Positions 23,611 to 35,672 of a DNA stretch of 64,000 bases are shown here, piece after piece. Below the pieces are notes generated by a model. That model saw only the letters and a program-made list of their open reading frames with translations. It was not told where the DNA came from and did not search any database. The stretch is taken from NCBI GenBank assembly GCA_024803745.1, contig JANJXV010000013.1, positions 4,340,001-4,404,000 on the forward strand, in the 5' to 3' direction. This DNA is from Megascapheus bottae (Eukaryota; Chordata; Mammalia; Rodentia; Geomyidae). Within the stretch, counting starts at the first letter, position 1. Each line of letters starts with the position of its first letter. Made by a program: the position numbers and the translations under genes.

Positions 23611-24124
23611 AAGCTACACAACATTAGAGTACGTGTATTTGTATTTCTCAGATCTCTGCTATAACTTGATGAATTTTTACCATGCCTATGTGTTTAACTA
23701 TGAAAGTGGAAGTGAGTGGTAACACAGCAAGAGATATGAGGCTATATACAGTAGCACACATACAAACAACTCACACGCATGTGAATACACTCAAAGGTTT
23801 TCCTTTTTGAAAAAATAGATTGTTATTATAAAGATGATGTATAAAGGGTTTATTATTACACCCGTCAAGTAAGGATTTTCTTAATAAGAACAAAAACCAC
23901 AACAAAGAAGTATATTTGTGTATAATCTTAAGTAAAAGTGCTAGTTATGGATATATTTTGATTACAATGAAAATAAAATATATACTGGAAAACACTTGTA
24001 ATTAATGGAAATAGTTTGGGATGTGGTCATTAGGGATGTTTCTTAGGAATTTCAAATTGGTTTAAAAAATCAATTTTTCATAGACTACTCTGGATGCCCA
24101 GCAGCTATTAGCTATTGTTGAGAA
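23611..24124. other. Single-copy stretch, no gene seen
   Basis: AT-rich. 23815-23870 may be a short remnant of the older L1 3' end type (TTGTTATTATAAAGATGATG). Confidence 0.4.
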
Positions 24125-24232
24125 GGACTTCAACTAATACTTGGCCCAGGCTAGCCCAGAATCACAATCCCTCTGATTTCTACCCACTTGATAGCTGAGA
24201 TTACAGAAGTAAGCCATTGTCCCTGGCCTATA
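24125..24232 (-). mobile_element. B1-like monomer
   Basis: Ends GATAGCTGAGATTACAGAAG then TAAGCCATTGTCCCTGGCC, the reverse of a B1 5' end. The right part is absent. Confidence 0.6.
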
Positions 24233-25094
24233 ATGAACAATCCTGAAAATGAATTTTTATACAAATCTCTTGTTCCAGTTTCTAGGGCTTATGCCTGGAA
24301 ACGATGGAGAGTGAGTGGTAGGTATGTATACAGTACCCTGATTTTTGTCTGTCGGATACATGTGATATGGCATCTTTTTTTGTCTTGTTTTGGGAATAAA
24401 CAGATGAAATCAGAGTCTGCTCCTCTGAGCCCAGAAGCAGTCATTGGTGAAGGAATCTTTTCCCAGGTAGATTTAACGCCTCTTTCTGGAAGCAGCTGAT
24501 AAACAACTAGCGAACACTACCAGGGAGAATATTTATTGATAGTGCATTCTGTGGAGGCTCATGGTTGTTAATTTGTGGTGGGAGAGTATCTAATATGTAC
24601 CTAATGAGGTTATGGGAGCTAAATGAAATGTCAGGTGTCTGATTCATAACAGAGGCTTAAGTAATGCCAGTTTCTTTTCTTTTCTGATTTAAAAAAGAAT
24701 ACTCATTGAATTGACTCCTCTCTGCATATTGTATAAATGTTCTCAAACCCACAGGACCAAACTTTGTCATGCACCAGAATAATTTTGAAAATTAAGGGAC
24801 AAGCTGCAAGGTTTATTTCTGATTAGTCTTATTTCTTAGAAGCCTCTGGTGTTCTGTTGATACTCCTGTGAGTCTGAGGCTCAGAAACTCACTGATCTGT
24901 GTGCATCAGGTCGAGTTCTGTGAGCCTGGCGTGAATGTGAGCGACTGAGCACTGGCACAGGGGAACTCAGCAATTCCTGAGAGCTCTCTCTTGGTAACAC
25001 TGAGCTTTGTGCTTCACTTGGGAGATAACTCCTAAGGCAAAGAGACAGTTATTCTTTCTACCCTTTCTTCTTCATTCAGAGTATTTGCCTAGTG
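24233..25094. other. Single-copy stretch, no gene confirmed
   Basis: A 103-codon frame at 24188-24499 overlaps the B1 remnant and resembles no family I know. Region 24600-24670 has a faint MIR-like 3' end. Nothing else. Confidence 0.45.
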
Positions 25095-25440
25095 ATTTAT
25101 TGTTGTTTTTGTTTCGCAGTACTAAGGTTTGAATAAGGGATTTGTGATTGGTAATCATGCGATCTAAGCATGATCTGTACCCCCTGACTCTTGCTGCTTG
25201 AATTACTTCTCAAATCATCTCACTTTCTGCAAAGGTCTATTCTGTGATTCTTCTCTGTCCACCTCCCTAACGACTAAGATTATGGTGTCCAACTATTGTA
25301 GCCAGGGTTTTTTTGGTGATACACGTGTGAACTTGAAAACTTCTTTGGCGGCCCTGGGTTGGACTAGAACTGTGATCTTTCTGATCTCAGCATCCTATGT
25401 AGCCGAGATTACAAGTGTAGTAACTCTAACCAACTTATCA
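25095..25440 (-). mobile_element. Old composite SINE: ID-like plus B1-like modules
   Basis: In plus-strand order: an ID-like block read in reverse (GTACTAAGGTTTGAATAAGG...), a first B1-like block (near 25255-25300) and a second B1-like block ending GTAGCCGAGATTACAAGTG near 25400. The same order appears at 51.2 and 57.8 kb. Confidence 0.6.
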
Positions 25441-25989
25441 GGAAGTTACTGAAATAGAAAAAAAAATGATTGACACTAAGGGGAGGGACAAGCTAGAGTG
25501 CTTATTCTGATTCAAGGTCATTTAGCTTTCTCCACTGCTCATCAGTGCCTTCCAATTCAGTCAGTAAAGTTCCCTATTTGAACCATAGAACCTTGAATCA
25601 CAGTACCTTGCACCAGAGAACCATTGAACCATAGTACCAAGAACTACTGTAAACTTCTGTTTAGAAAACTGCATGAAAGGGAAGAGAAGGAAGATAAAAT
25701 TCTGAGAACCTGCTTACCTGAGCGGGTAGAAATTTAATTTTGGACAAACACTTTCAATTAAAAAAAGATTTTATAGACCCTGACTCTTTTACATCATATT
25801 TCAGATGTCAAGCTTAACAAACAAATATTCAAGAATGGTATCTCTATACGCCATCACTGGTACATAAATTTAAGGGCAAAATTAAAAATAAGCCGAGAGT
25901 CTGTATGTCATAAACATGTATTGATCTATATAGCAATATGTCTATAAAATATATATCCTATCATAGATTTATGTGTCTAGATAGTTATA
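25441..25989. other. Single-copy stretch, no gene seen
   Basis: 25570-25650 has a small internal repetition of ACCATAGAACC/ACCATTGAACC-like units. No gene. Confidence 0.45.
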
Positions 25990-26760
25990 TTTATATCTCC
26001 AAGTTAACATCAATGACTTTGAGTACCCAAGTATGTGGAGCTAATATCCACACATCAAGGAGACCATGCGCCTTTTGTTCCTTTGATCTTGGCCTATCTC
26101 ATCCACTTCTCAGTGAATGCCATTATTTTATCTTGTCTAGTGGCTATGTAGAATTCCATTATATATATATATATATACATATATATGTACCACATTTTTT
26201 ATCCATTCATCTGCAGTAGGGTATCTGGGTTATTTCCATCGCTTGGCTATTGTGAATAGTGCAGCGATGAACATGGCTGTGCAGGTGTCCTTATATCCTG
26301 GGTTGTGATGCCTAGGAGTCGTATGGCTGGGTCGTAGGGAAGGTCTATTTTCAGTTTTTTGAGGAACCTCCAAACTGCCTTCCAGAGTGGTTGTACTAGT
26401 TTACATTCCCATTAGCAGTGCAACAGACTCCTTTTTCTCCATATCCCTGCCAGCATTTGACGTTGCCTGAGTTCTGAATATTGGCCCTTCTGATTGGGGT
26501 AAGGTGGTATCTTAGGGTTGTTTGTATTTGCATTTCCTTTTATGACCATGGATGATGAGCATTTTCTCATATGTTTCTTTGCCATATGTTTTTACCTCAT
26601 ATGTTTTTTACCTCTTCCTCTGATAAGTCTCCCTTGCCAATTAGTGATTGGTTTATTGGATTTGGTGGGAATTAGTTTCTTGAGTTACCTGTAGATATTG
26701 GATATTAAGCATTTGAAATTTTAGACAAATATTTTCGTATGTGTTCCATGTTAAATCATA
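25990..26760 (-). mobile_element. Older L1, ORF2 3' part
   Basis: Blocks in reverse order of L1 sense: GTGGCTATGTAGAATTCCAT, (AT)n at about 26158-26190, TATTGTGAATAGTGCAGCG, TTGAGGAACCTCCAAACTGC, ACCATGGATGATGAGC, TTGAGTTACCTGTAGATATT. The 3' UTR is not seen on its left side. More diverged than the 16-20 kb copies. Confidence 0.85.
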
Positions 26761-27983
26761 TTCATTGATAAAAAGAATAAATTATAGTTGGCACTTAGTG
26801 AATATATTTACAAGCATGGTTTCTAGAAAGTATTTTTCATTGGTGCAGGTTATAAGTTACTCATGGAAACTCTTGTATGGCACAATAGGAAATAAAATAT
26901 TAAAAGTTTAACCAAAGAAATACAACTAGTCTTGTAGTATAGCATCATGTGACATTGGAAATAGGCAATAAAGAAGACTTCTTGCACTGGAAAATCAGTG
27001 CCCAAAGTTAAGTTGGGCTTTTGTGCACTTGGGAGCAGAGACGTGTCTCCCTTATTTTTCAGTGATTCCAGAGGTAAATAACTCCTAACATGACGTTAAA
27101 TAAGCAAATGGTAAATAAAGATAGGAAATGTTAGCAGACTAGCAAAATAAAACACAAAAGTCTCAAAGTCTATTTGATGTGTAAAATCAGGTATCCTTAA
27201 ACTCTTTTCCCCTTTCTGGATGCAAGTTTTTGGCTTTTCAAATGAAGTCTGTGTCCTTTCTCCTGTGTGAGGTCACGGTGGTGGAATTTACCACTAATGC
27301 TAGGCAGTGGCACTCACAGCCGACTGGTGACCCCCATTTCTGCCCCATCAACTTCCTTCTAGAATGATCCATTCAGTATCATAACCAAAATCACAGTACT
27401 GAGGTTATTGGCAAGTCTTTATCCAGGTATTGAATGTTGTATACGGGCTTCTGTTTCCAGATTCTCTTGCATAATTATTAATTAACTGCTTTACAGGAGA
27501 CTTGTAAGAGTTGTCCATATTTTAGAAGTAATGAGAAAGCTGAGCTCAATGATACCCAGGAACTGCCTTGGGGAAAAAAAATCTCTTTTGTTCTCAAAAT
27601 GCACAGCCACAGCATAATTTTTCTTCATTTTATTTTAGTAATAAAGATGATTTGAGAACCTACCAAATTTTATTTATTTTGACCTGGACTGGCCCCAATT
27701 GGCTATTCTAAAATCTTTGCTCCCAAAGTTGCTTGTTTTGCAGGCTAGAACCATCACACTTGATTATAATGTAATTCCTTTTACATAGACATTTCCTTTC
27801 AGCCAAGCTTTGGTGCTCAATTTTAAAATGTCTGTGTGCACTATGATATATAACTGTATAATAGTAATGACAGTAAAAGTGATGGCATTTATTGTATATT
27901 TCCTAAGTGTAGATTTTGGGCTAAATTTTTATACAATAAATTATACAAATTTTCATCTATCAAAAAGCAAACTCAAAGCCTGC
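26761..27983. other. 1.2 kb single-copy stretch
   Basis: No gene or young repeat. 27180-27420 is more GC-balanced than its flanks but has no frame I can support. Confidence 0.45.
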
Positions 27984-28425
27984 AAGCAGTGTTATCTTAC
28001 ATCTATAGTTCTAGTATTTAGGAATCTAAGATCCAGAGAATCACAGGTCTAAGCCAGCTAAGCAGAAATGTCTGCAAGATTCCAACTCCTGGGGCTGGGG
28101 CTTTGGCCTAAATGGTAGAGTGCTTGCCTAGCATGCACGAAGACCCAGGTTGGATTCCTCGGTACCACATACATAGAAAAAGCCAGAGTGGTGCTGTGGC
28201 TCAAGTGGTAGAGCTCTAGGCCTAAAAAAGCCCAAGGAAAGTGCTCAGGCTTTGAGTTCAAGTCCCAGGACTGGCCAAGAAAATATTTTTAAAAAGATTC
28301 CATATCCAAATTAACCAGCAAAAAGCCAGGCAGGAGGTGTTTCTCAAGTAGCAGAATAATTGCTGAGCAAAAAGTAAACTAAGCATGTGACCCTGAGGTC
28401 AACCCCTTACTGTACCGCCATATAA
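27984..28425 (+). mobile_element. B1-Geo SINE split by a nested SINE
   Basis: The left piece (27984-28084) is a diverged B1-like half ending in AATGTCTGCAAGATTCCA. The right piece (28303-28425) resumes with AAATTAACCAGCAAAAAGCC and the Geo half (GAGGTCAACCCCTTACTG near 28399). The interruption is the IDL-Geo copy at 28085-28293. Confidence 0.75.
28085..28293 (+). mobile_element. IDL-Geo SINE nested in B1-Geo
   Basis: A full dimer: ID half with A-box region TGGTAGAGTGCTTGCC and B-box-like GGTTGGATTCC (28149-28159), then Geo half from about 28176 with GAGTTCAAGTCCC at 28254-28266. AAGATTCCA flanks it at 28076-28084 and 28294-28302, with a partly matching extension. Confidence 0.9.
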
Positions 28426-29167
28426 CAAAAGCAAACTCAAAGATTAAAATGTAGCTTTACCTCAAGAGCTAAAGCTCTGAACACTAACTTGATAAATATT
28501 TATTGAGTTTTATCTTTATGTTTGACCCTGCGGACAAATTTCCATAAAAAATTCCTGATTTTTTGAAGTAGAAATACATCTCTTAAGTATAATATGAAGT
28601 GCCTAGAATGAGTAAAGGACTGGATTTCCTAAATGTTCTATGGAATGAAAATATCTTCAGAGATGTTTCTTTTCATTGAAAAAGCAATCTGAAACCTAGT
28701 ACCTTTTGAAAACTCTTCATGATACATCTTCCATCTTGTAGTATAACATTATGTAAATTAGCTGATTAATACTAATGAAAGGCCAGACTACTTGTAATAC
28801 TGGCATTTTCCAAATGCTTTATTTTTCCAAAATTATAGGTACCTAGTAGAACTCCTTTATTTCATCAAATACACTTTAGAAAATGCTGATCTAGAGAAAT
28901 GTTTATTTGTGGGGTTTTTTTTTGGTATTCCAGATCTCATCATGTGTTGGAGCCACTCAATGACAAGGCGTTTTTGGGGGGCTCCATTGTCATTTCCAAT
29001 ATGCACGCTTCCACCTCTCCTTTTCTATTTTTTTCTACAGTGTAACTGTCCTCCATGACTTCACACCCACTTTTCCCATAATGTTCCCATTTCTGCCTAC
29101 CTACTGTTTCTAGATGGGGGTTGAAGGCTGAGAAGAAAGAAGGTGTGGGACTTTGTACAATCATCCA

Positions 29168-29170
<3 letters not shown>
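28426..29170. other. Single-copy stretch, no gene seen
   Basis: AT-rich, with poly-T near 28915. A frame at 28940-29329 runs through the CA repeat and is not credible. Confidence 0.45.

Positions 29171-29215
<45 letters not shown>
29171..29215. repeat. (CA)n microsatellite
   Basis: About 22 uninterrupted CA units, long and pure enough to be polymorphic. Confidence 0.97.
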
Positions 29216-29217
<2 letters not shown>

Positions 29218-30539
29218 CAGAAAACTTTAGGTGGGTTTGCAGAATTGAGGATGAGGCTGAAAAGAGATGTTTACCTTGAAAATTGTTTATGAGTAGAAGA
29301 AAAAGCCAAAAATGTTTACTGCCTAGCAAAAGATTTGTCTTATTAGGTGGAAGTCAGGAATGAGAGGATGGTGAATACTTATCATTTTTCCTTGTTTAGT
29401 TTAAAGCTTTCAGATATGGTGTCTACAATTTGAGTTCAGAAATAAGGCAGTGTTTACTTTTGTCTGTCACAGCTGATCATGCATTGTGTCCTGGTCTGAC
29501 ATTTTGAGTAGAGTGGTGTTTGGAATGGTTATTCAACTGCATTAGAAGTTATTTCCCCTGTTCTCCATAAAAGACTTTCCTAAAATTGCAGGCTTAACAA
29601 CTCTCTGGAAAGAAATAATGTTGATAATAGTTATTTATTACTTGCTGTGAGATGTGCCCCTCAACTTGGCATATTGTATTAAAATAACATGGACACATAG
29701 TAGAGAGGTACAGGTATTTGCCCCATTCTCTTTTACAAGTATGCATATAAGTCTAGCATGTGTCATTCTGGTAGGATGCACACAGACATTTGAAATTACA
29801 GAAAACCAGTTAACCTGCCTTGAAAGGGAGCAACAACGCAGAGCATAATATTTATACTTTTTTTTATTTGAATGAACTTTCCATTGACTTAGTTTAGTTT
29901 TCTAATAACCCACTAAGGTAAGAACAGTTTATCTCTTTTTAAAAATAGACTTCATGCCATACCCAGGAGGCAAGGCTGTCATTATAGAATGACTGTGGTC
30001 TCACCCACTGTCCTAGCGAAAGTGTGGAAAATTCCTAGAGCAAAATCTAGGGAAGCCTAGATCAAAATTAGTTTCCATTCCAATTCTAATATCAAGGGCT
30101 GTAAATAAGTATCCTTCTAAAACAGACCTCAGATGCTGACCTGGGATTGACTTTCAGCTGCCTCTGCCTATGAATTCATTAGTTCAGTAAACTCAGTAGC
30201 TCCTGGTTGCTGGAAAAGAGAGCAGATGGGGGCTAGGGGCACTGTGGCATACAAGAAAATCTATCATAACTTCTTTCTTGTTTTCACTTTAGGTTCTATT
30301 AAACAGAAAAGGCTTTCAATTACTTTATCTGGGAACGAAGGTTCTATGAGAACACATGGTTTATTTTTAGAAATTTGACTTTGGTCATTAAAAAGACAAG
30401 CATAGCCAACATTCCAGTGAAGCAAAATACATGCCTTAACTTGCATGTAGGTCTTCAATTTCATCTTTAAGTGAAAATTCTTGCTATGGTTTATAAGTCT
30501 CTGGGATATAGACAGTAAAATGCTAGCACAAAAAGCTCA
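29216..30539. other. 1.3 kb single-copy stretch
   Basis: No young repeat or gene-like frame. 29880-29950 may hold a MIR/L2-type trace. Confidence 0.45.
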
Positions 30540-30870
30540 GCTGGAGGCATGGGTCACACGTTGGAGTGCCAGTTGAAAGCAAGGCCTGGGGCTTTCATAA
30601 AGCTGAGATTTACAGGATTGCAGTTCCAAACTAACCCAGGCAGAACAGTCTGTGAGACGCCATCTCAATGGATGATGCTCATGTGGTGACACATGACACT
30701 CATCCCAATTTTGACAGGAAGTCTAAAATAGGTAGATCATGGTTCAAGTGCGTAACAGACATGAATTGAGATGCTATCTCAGAAAAATCCACAAAACTCA
30801 GAGGTACAGCACACTTGATTAGCATACAGCAGGGTCAGAGTTCAAACATTCAGTAATGCCCCAAAATTTT
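30540..30870 (+). mobile_element. Old composite SINE
   Basis: B1-like blocks (AAGCTGAGATTTACAGGATT, AGTCTGTGAGACGCCATCTC) followed near 30800-30870 by an ID-like block (GAGGTACAGCACACTTGATT, then CAGAGTTCAAACATTCAG). Orientation is opposite to the similar copies at 25.1, 51.2 and 57.8 kb. Confidence 0.6.
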
Positions 30871-31464
30871 TCCCAAAGGACAAGGAAAAGATTTTTCTAT
30901 CTGCATAGTACTTGGATTTCATTGTTAGGTCTGTAAATAAAATAAATAGGGAACATCAACAAAATGATTTCTAAATACTGTATGTCAATGGACAATGTAT
31001 TATTTATTTATGTTGCCTTTGGAATTATTTTAACAATACAGAGGTTGAGAAAAAATATGTTGCTTTGTTGTGATTATCCTGCCTTATTTTGCAGTAGCAG
31101 TGGCATAGCATCATTGGCAAACTTGCTTTGTTTTCATAGGTTTCATGGTACAGTTAAATTCATAACCATTTAGAAGACCTGAAAGCCACTCCTAAACTGC
31201 CACAAATGCCGAGCTTTTGTGTACATCCTACTTCAAAAGCATTTTGTTTATATAACATAAAATAGTCCTAAACCTGGAAAAGGCAAACCAAAATGCAATT
31301 TTAGATCCTGAATTGACCTTGTAGAACCTCAGTGTTGCAGCAGTTACCAGGATTCAACTGGTGCTCGCTAGAGATTCCTTTTACAGACAGATAGATTCAC
31401 ATAATTTGACTTCTTTCTCTGAGTAGCTCTGTGATTCTTGTTTTTGTAAGGTTTCTAGGAGTTT
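30871..31464. other. Single-copy stretch, no gene seen
   Basis: Nothing recognisable beyond unique AT-rich sequence. Confidence 0.45.
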
Positions 31465-31550
31465 AAAACTGTATCTCAGTTGGTAGAGTATTCTTTTCAC
31501 ATGCACAAAACATGGATCTCGATATCCAGCACTGCAATGACAACAAAAAC
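31465..31550 (+). mobile_element. ID-like monomer
   Basis: CTCAGTTGGTAGAGTATTC is A-box-like and ATGGATCTCGATATCCAGC is B-box-like at the expected distance, followed by an A-rich tail. It is a diverged ID element, not a tRNA gene, because the acceptor stem is not formed. Confidence 0.65.
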
Positions 31551-32100
31551 AAGCCAACCAAAAATGGAAGGATTTAGTCTGACAAATACTAAGCATGCTT
31601 TTACCTATGGCAGGTTATTGCTTAATCATACCTTTTTTTTTATCCATCAGGCCTTCAAAAGTTAAGAAGACCTAGTGTTTAAGAGGGCCTTAGTTACTGT
31701 TTGAATTAATGAGCTTATGCTCTGTTTCTTCTGCAACTGAATGTTAAGCTTGCTGAGAGGAAATAATCACCATGTCTGCTCTAATAGGCTCAGTGCATCC
31801 CACGAAACTACAGCTTAAAACAGTTAAAGTCTTTCCCACATGGGCAAACCTAATTAAATATGAGTATCCACCTTCCATTTACACACTGTATTATCAAATG
31901 AAGTGGTAAAAACAGCTAGAAATTTACACTGAAGCAGTGATGAGGTAGTAGGAGAGCCAAATGTAAAAAAGCCAATGTATCAGCCAAGACATCATCATTA
32001 TTATTATTATTACTATCAATACTTCTTTAATTCTTCACTGTAAAGCAGTGAGAATACCAGTTTGGAACCAGACGTCTGACTTTTTCATGCATTTTAAAAA
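31551..32100. other. Single-copy stretch with an L2 trace
   Basis: 31725-31810 resembles the L2 3' region (ACTGAATGTTAAGCTTGCTG...). A short (ATT)n lies near 31993-32012. Confidence 0.45.
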
Positions 32101-32313
32101 GTGTTATTAGGGCCCAGGAGTTTGGCCTAGTGGTAGAGTGCTTGCCTAGCATACATGAAGACCTGAGTTTGATTCCTTGGTACCATGTACATAGAAAAGC
32201 CAGAAGTGGTGTTGTGGTTCAAGTGGTAGAGCTCTAACCTTGAGGTAAAAGCCAATGACAGGGGTTAGGCCCTGAGATCAAGCCCAGTACTGGCAAAAAA
32301 AAATGTGTTATTA
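32101..32313 (+). mobile_element. IDL-Geo SINE with 9-bp target duplication
   Basis: The element spans 32110-32304 and has both halves and an A9-type tail. GTGTTATTA flanks it at 32101-32109 and 32305-32313. It inserted at the 3' end of the L1 that follows. Confidence 0.92.
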
Positions 32314-33530
32314 TAAAGGGGTTACAGTTCCAGAAGTCAAATAAAGCATACATTTCTTTTGAAACAATGTTACCCCTTCCCTAGATTCCCTACCAGTTCT
32401 TAGAGACTCACAGTCTCTAAGGAATTACACCATTTGAAGTCTTGACTGAAAATACCATCTTTCTGTAAATTTGTGTATGCTCGCATACAGCCTCAAGGTG
32501 TTTATTAGTACATTTGCAATTTGGTCCTGACTTCCACATCCTTTGTCTGTTGAGCCTAAATTACTTCATTTAATTTTTTTTCCAGGTCCATAGATTTGTC
32601 TGAAGATGATGCACTATCATACTTCCCAATAAATGAGTAAAATTCCATTAACACATTCATCTATTGAGAGGCATCTGAACTGTTTGCACACCTAGGCTAT
32701 GGTGAATATTGCTGCAATAAACAGGCATGGGAAGGTTCCTTTATTCTACCCTGGTTTGTAATCTTTGAGATAAATACCCGTAAGTGCTATTACTGGATTA
32801 TAGGATGGTCCTATGTTTAGTTTCTTGAGGAATTTTCATACTACTTTCCAGAGTAGTTGAAGAAGTTTACATCACACTATCCTTGACAGAAGAAGTAGAG
32901 CTAGAAGTATAACAATTTCAGACTTCAACTTCTACTACAGTTCTACAGTGATGAAAACAGCTTATTGCTTACACAAAATACTCTTGAGAACTAAAGGAAC
33001 AGAATAGAAGACTCAGAAATATACTCACAAATGTACAATGATCTAATACTTAATAAGGGAACAAAACCATAACTGGAAGAAAGACAGCCTCTTCAACATA
33101 TGGTGCTGGGAAAACTAGATATCCATGTGCAGAAAACTGAAACCAGATCCCTCTCTATTATCTTGTACCAGTATCAATTAAAAATGGATCAAAGATCTCA
33201 GTGTAAGACCTAAAACCATAAGACTACTACAGGAAGGAGTAGGAGAAATATTAAGACTTTTTAGCTAAGTCAGGAACTTGAGGACTAAAACCCCAGGGGC
33301 TCAGCAAATCAAATAAAGAATTGATAAATGGGATTATATCAAACTAAGAAGCTTCTGCAGGGCAAAGAATATAGTTAACATACTAAATAGACAGTCTACA
33401 AAATGTGTGAAGATCTTTTCTAGATATAAATCATACAGTGGCCTTATATCCAGAATATACAAAGACCTTAAAAATAAACCCTCAGAGAATCAACAACCCA
33501 ATTAATAAATGGGCAAATGAGATGAATTGT
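32310..33530 (-). mobile_element. Inverted (twin-primed) older L1
   Basis: From 32310 to about 32880 the L1 lies on the minus strand (3' UTR, then the ORF2 C-terminus, TGCTGCAATAAACAGGCATG near 32710). From about 32882 to 33530 it lies on the plus strand and encodes a more upstream ORF2 part (CTTCAACATATGGTGCTGGG near 33091, AATGGATCAAAGATCTC near 33183). That is the order expected of a minus-strand insertion with an inverted 5' part. About 100-150 bases of L1 seem to be missing at the junction. No clear target duplication. Confidence 0.82.
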
Positions 33531-34394
33531 CCTTGTTTTAGTTTCTTAGAATATTTTATTACTCATTTCTATTTTCAGTGGTGAATAAAGAGAGAGAAGA
33601 GAGAGACAGACAGAGACTGCTTCCTTTGATTAATGGTATGAATTTTAGTTCAAGGGCTCTTCATTATTTTCCTTCTCATTTTCTTAGATTGAGAAACCCT
33701 ACAAACTTTATATGTAATTATATTGCTATTTGTTGCAAAAAATATTGTATTTCATAAAGAGAGTTAATTTTCCAAGTAAAGCCAGGTTAAATATTTTCTT
33801 TTCATCTCAAAATCAAGGTTATAATGATTATATGCAGTTGGTTTGCTCAAGGAATCTAGGGACAAATTGAGATGTTTGGTTATTATCAATTCCTTCTCAT
33901 TTTCACTATTGTTCGGGCTATAGTCAGAGCTTTCTGCAATTAAGTCATGGGTAATAGCTTCTCCTTACCCAGCTTATCATTATAAGCATGCAGTGGGAAG
34001 GAGAAGGCAAGTGTTTTTACATACTCAGTCACTTGGGACTTGTATGGGAAGGCTTTTTGTTTTGCCTGACTTCACGAAGTGACAAGAGTTCACTTCTCAG
34101 CTGGAAGATAAGCTAGATTAACTGGAAACTATTTTTCACTGTTCCCATCTCATTTCCAGAACTCTTTTCTTGTACTTGGCTTCTGCCTGTTCCTTTGAGT
34201 ATTTCTACCTACCAAGTAAGAAAATAGATAAGACCTGCTGTCAAAATTGTATTTAAGCAAGAGTGTCACACATCTCCAAAGTAGAGAGCATATATACACT
34301 TCTAGGAGACATGATGTATTCACAGAGGCACTGGCCTCACTCATTCCACGGTGGGTGAGATTGTCATTCCTGAAGACAGCCAATGAAGAGACAT
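33531..34394. other. Single-copy stretch, no gene seen
   Basis: A GAGA/GACA patch lies at 33590-33617. A 77-codon reverse frame at 34150-34383 resembles no family I know. Confidence 0.45.
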
Positions 34395-34560
34395 GAAGTG
34401 GCCTCTGCCTCCCTCATTCACTTCTGAGCCATATGACCTTGGACATTTTCCCTGAGCCCTAGGGTCCTTATCTATAATGGAGAAGATATGGAAGAGTATA
34501 AAAAGTATCATCAGGTGTAGTGTTTAGCTTATAAAAAGCAACGCTACTAACTGACCATAG
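34395..34560 (+). mobile_element. MIR fossil
   Basis: TGAGCCATATGACCTTGGAC, then CCTTATCTATAATGGAG, match the MIR core in order and orientation. Confidence 0.65.
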
Positions 34561-35077
34561 GCTGCATCCGCACAAGTCTGAGCCAAGCCCTTTAACTTTA
34601 TAAGCTGATCATCTCAGATAATTTTATAATAAGGGAAAACTACCCACAGATATTTTATCCATATTCTTTTGCCTAGCTATACATATTTAGGGATTTATTT
34701 GTACTAACTGTATTACATGTGACAATTTCTCATCCTCAACAATCCTTCTGAAATTAAGAATCACTTCTAACATTGGGACTGGAAGGAGATCTAAACTTCA
34801 GTGAGGTTAAGTATTCGCAAAATCAGCTAGGCTTAATTTGTTAAAGCAAGGTTAAATCATAGCCTGGCTTAACCATAAAATCCATGATTTTTTTCTACTT
34901 TATCCTGCTACCTTTACATGTAAAAATAATGTAAAATGACTTTAAAATATACAATCTTGCAGTTTTATTCAAAATTATAGGGCTTATAACAGAGCAATAT
35001 ATGCGTCATGAAACCTGTCCATTATAGGTCCCTATTCTGAGATCCCTATCGTAGACATGAAAGTATTTTTCCTTTAT
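34561..35077. other. Single-copy stretch, no gene seen
   Basis: AT-rich unique sequence without repeats I can name. Confidence 0.45.
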
Positions 35078-35267
35078 TTGGACAGACCTAGGATTTGAAC
35101 TCAGAGCCTGAGCATTGTCCTTGGGCTTTTCCCTCAAGGCTAGTGTTCTACCACTTGAGCTACAACACCACTTCAGGCTTTTTCTATGTATGTGGCACTG
35201 AGGAATCAAACTCAGGTCTTCCTGCATGCTAGGCAAGCATTCTACCACTAGGCCAAACTCCTGGCCA
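35078..35267 (-). mobile_element. IDL-Geo SINE
   Basis: Reverse-oriented dimer with CTACCACTAGGCC near 35242 (A-box side), AATCAAACTCAGGTC near 35206 (B-box side) and the Geo half from 35195 leftwards. No poly-T tail remains at the left. Confidence 0.85.
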
Positions 35268-35562
35268 TGAATGTTCATTCTTAAAACTCTTAGAGTGATG
35301 TGCAATTTGATCCAAACAGAGCACATGATGCAAACCAGTACTGAGTGGGATTTGGGAATATTTTCCTTCCACAGGGTCACACTTCTTTTGGAATACCAAT
35401 AAATTGTCATTACATTCTGTATGATTTATACATTTTCTCTAATTATGATTTAACGAGGCTTATAGAAAGGTGATTGTATTTCTTGAGGCACATCATACTG
35501 ATGGTTGGTTGTTGGGGACAATCAGGAGCAAGAGCAAGGTCACTATAGAAAAGACACTGAGT

Positions 35563-35672
35563 AAGTAGCGCTGTGGCTCAAGAGGTATAGAGTGGTTTCC
35601 TTGAGCTAAAGAGCTCAGAGGCAGTGCCCAGGCCCAGAGTTCAAACCTCATGACCAACAAAAAAATAGAAAG
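35563..35672 (+). mobile_element. Right half of a B1-Geo SINE
   Basis: Begins AAGTAGCGCTGTGGCTCAAG and contains GAGCTAAAGAGCTCAGAGGC and CAGAGTTCAAACCTC, the B1-Geo version of the right half, with an A-rich tail. The B1 half is missing, so this is a 5'-truncated copy. Confidence 0.75.

Noticed and set aside
28940..29329. 129-codon minus-strand frame with a Cys/Val repeat
   Set aside because: It runs through the (CA)n microsatellite and has no family resemblance.
31465..31550. Possible tRNA gene
   Set aside because: A- and B-box-like motifs are present, but no acceptor stem forms and an A-rich tail follows, so it is an ID-type SINE.
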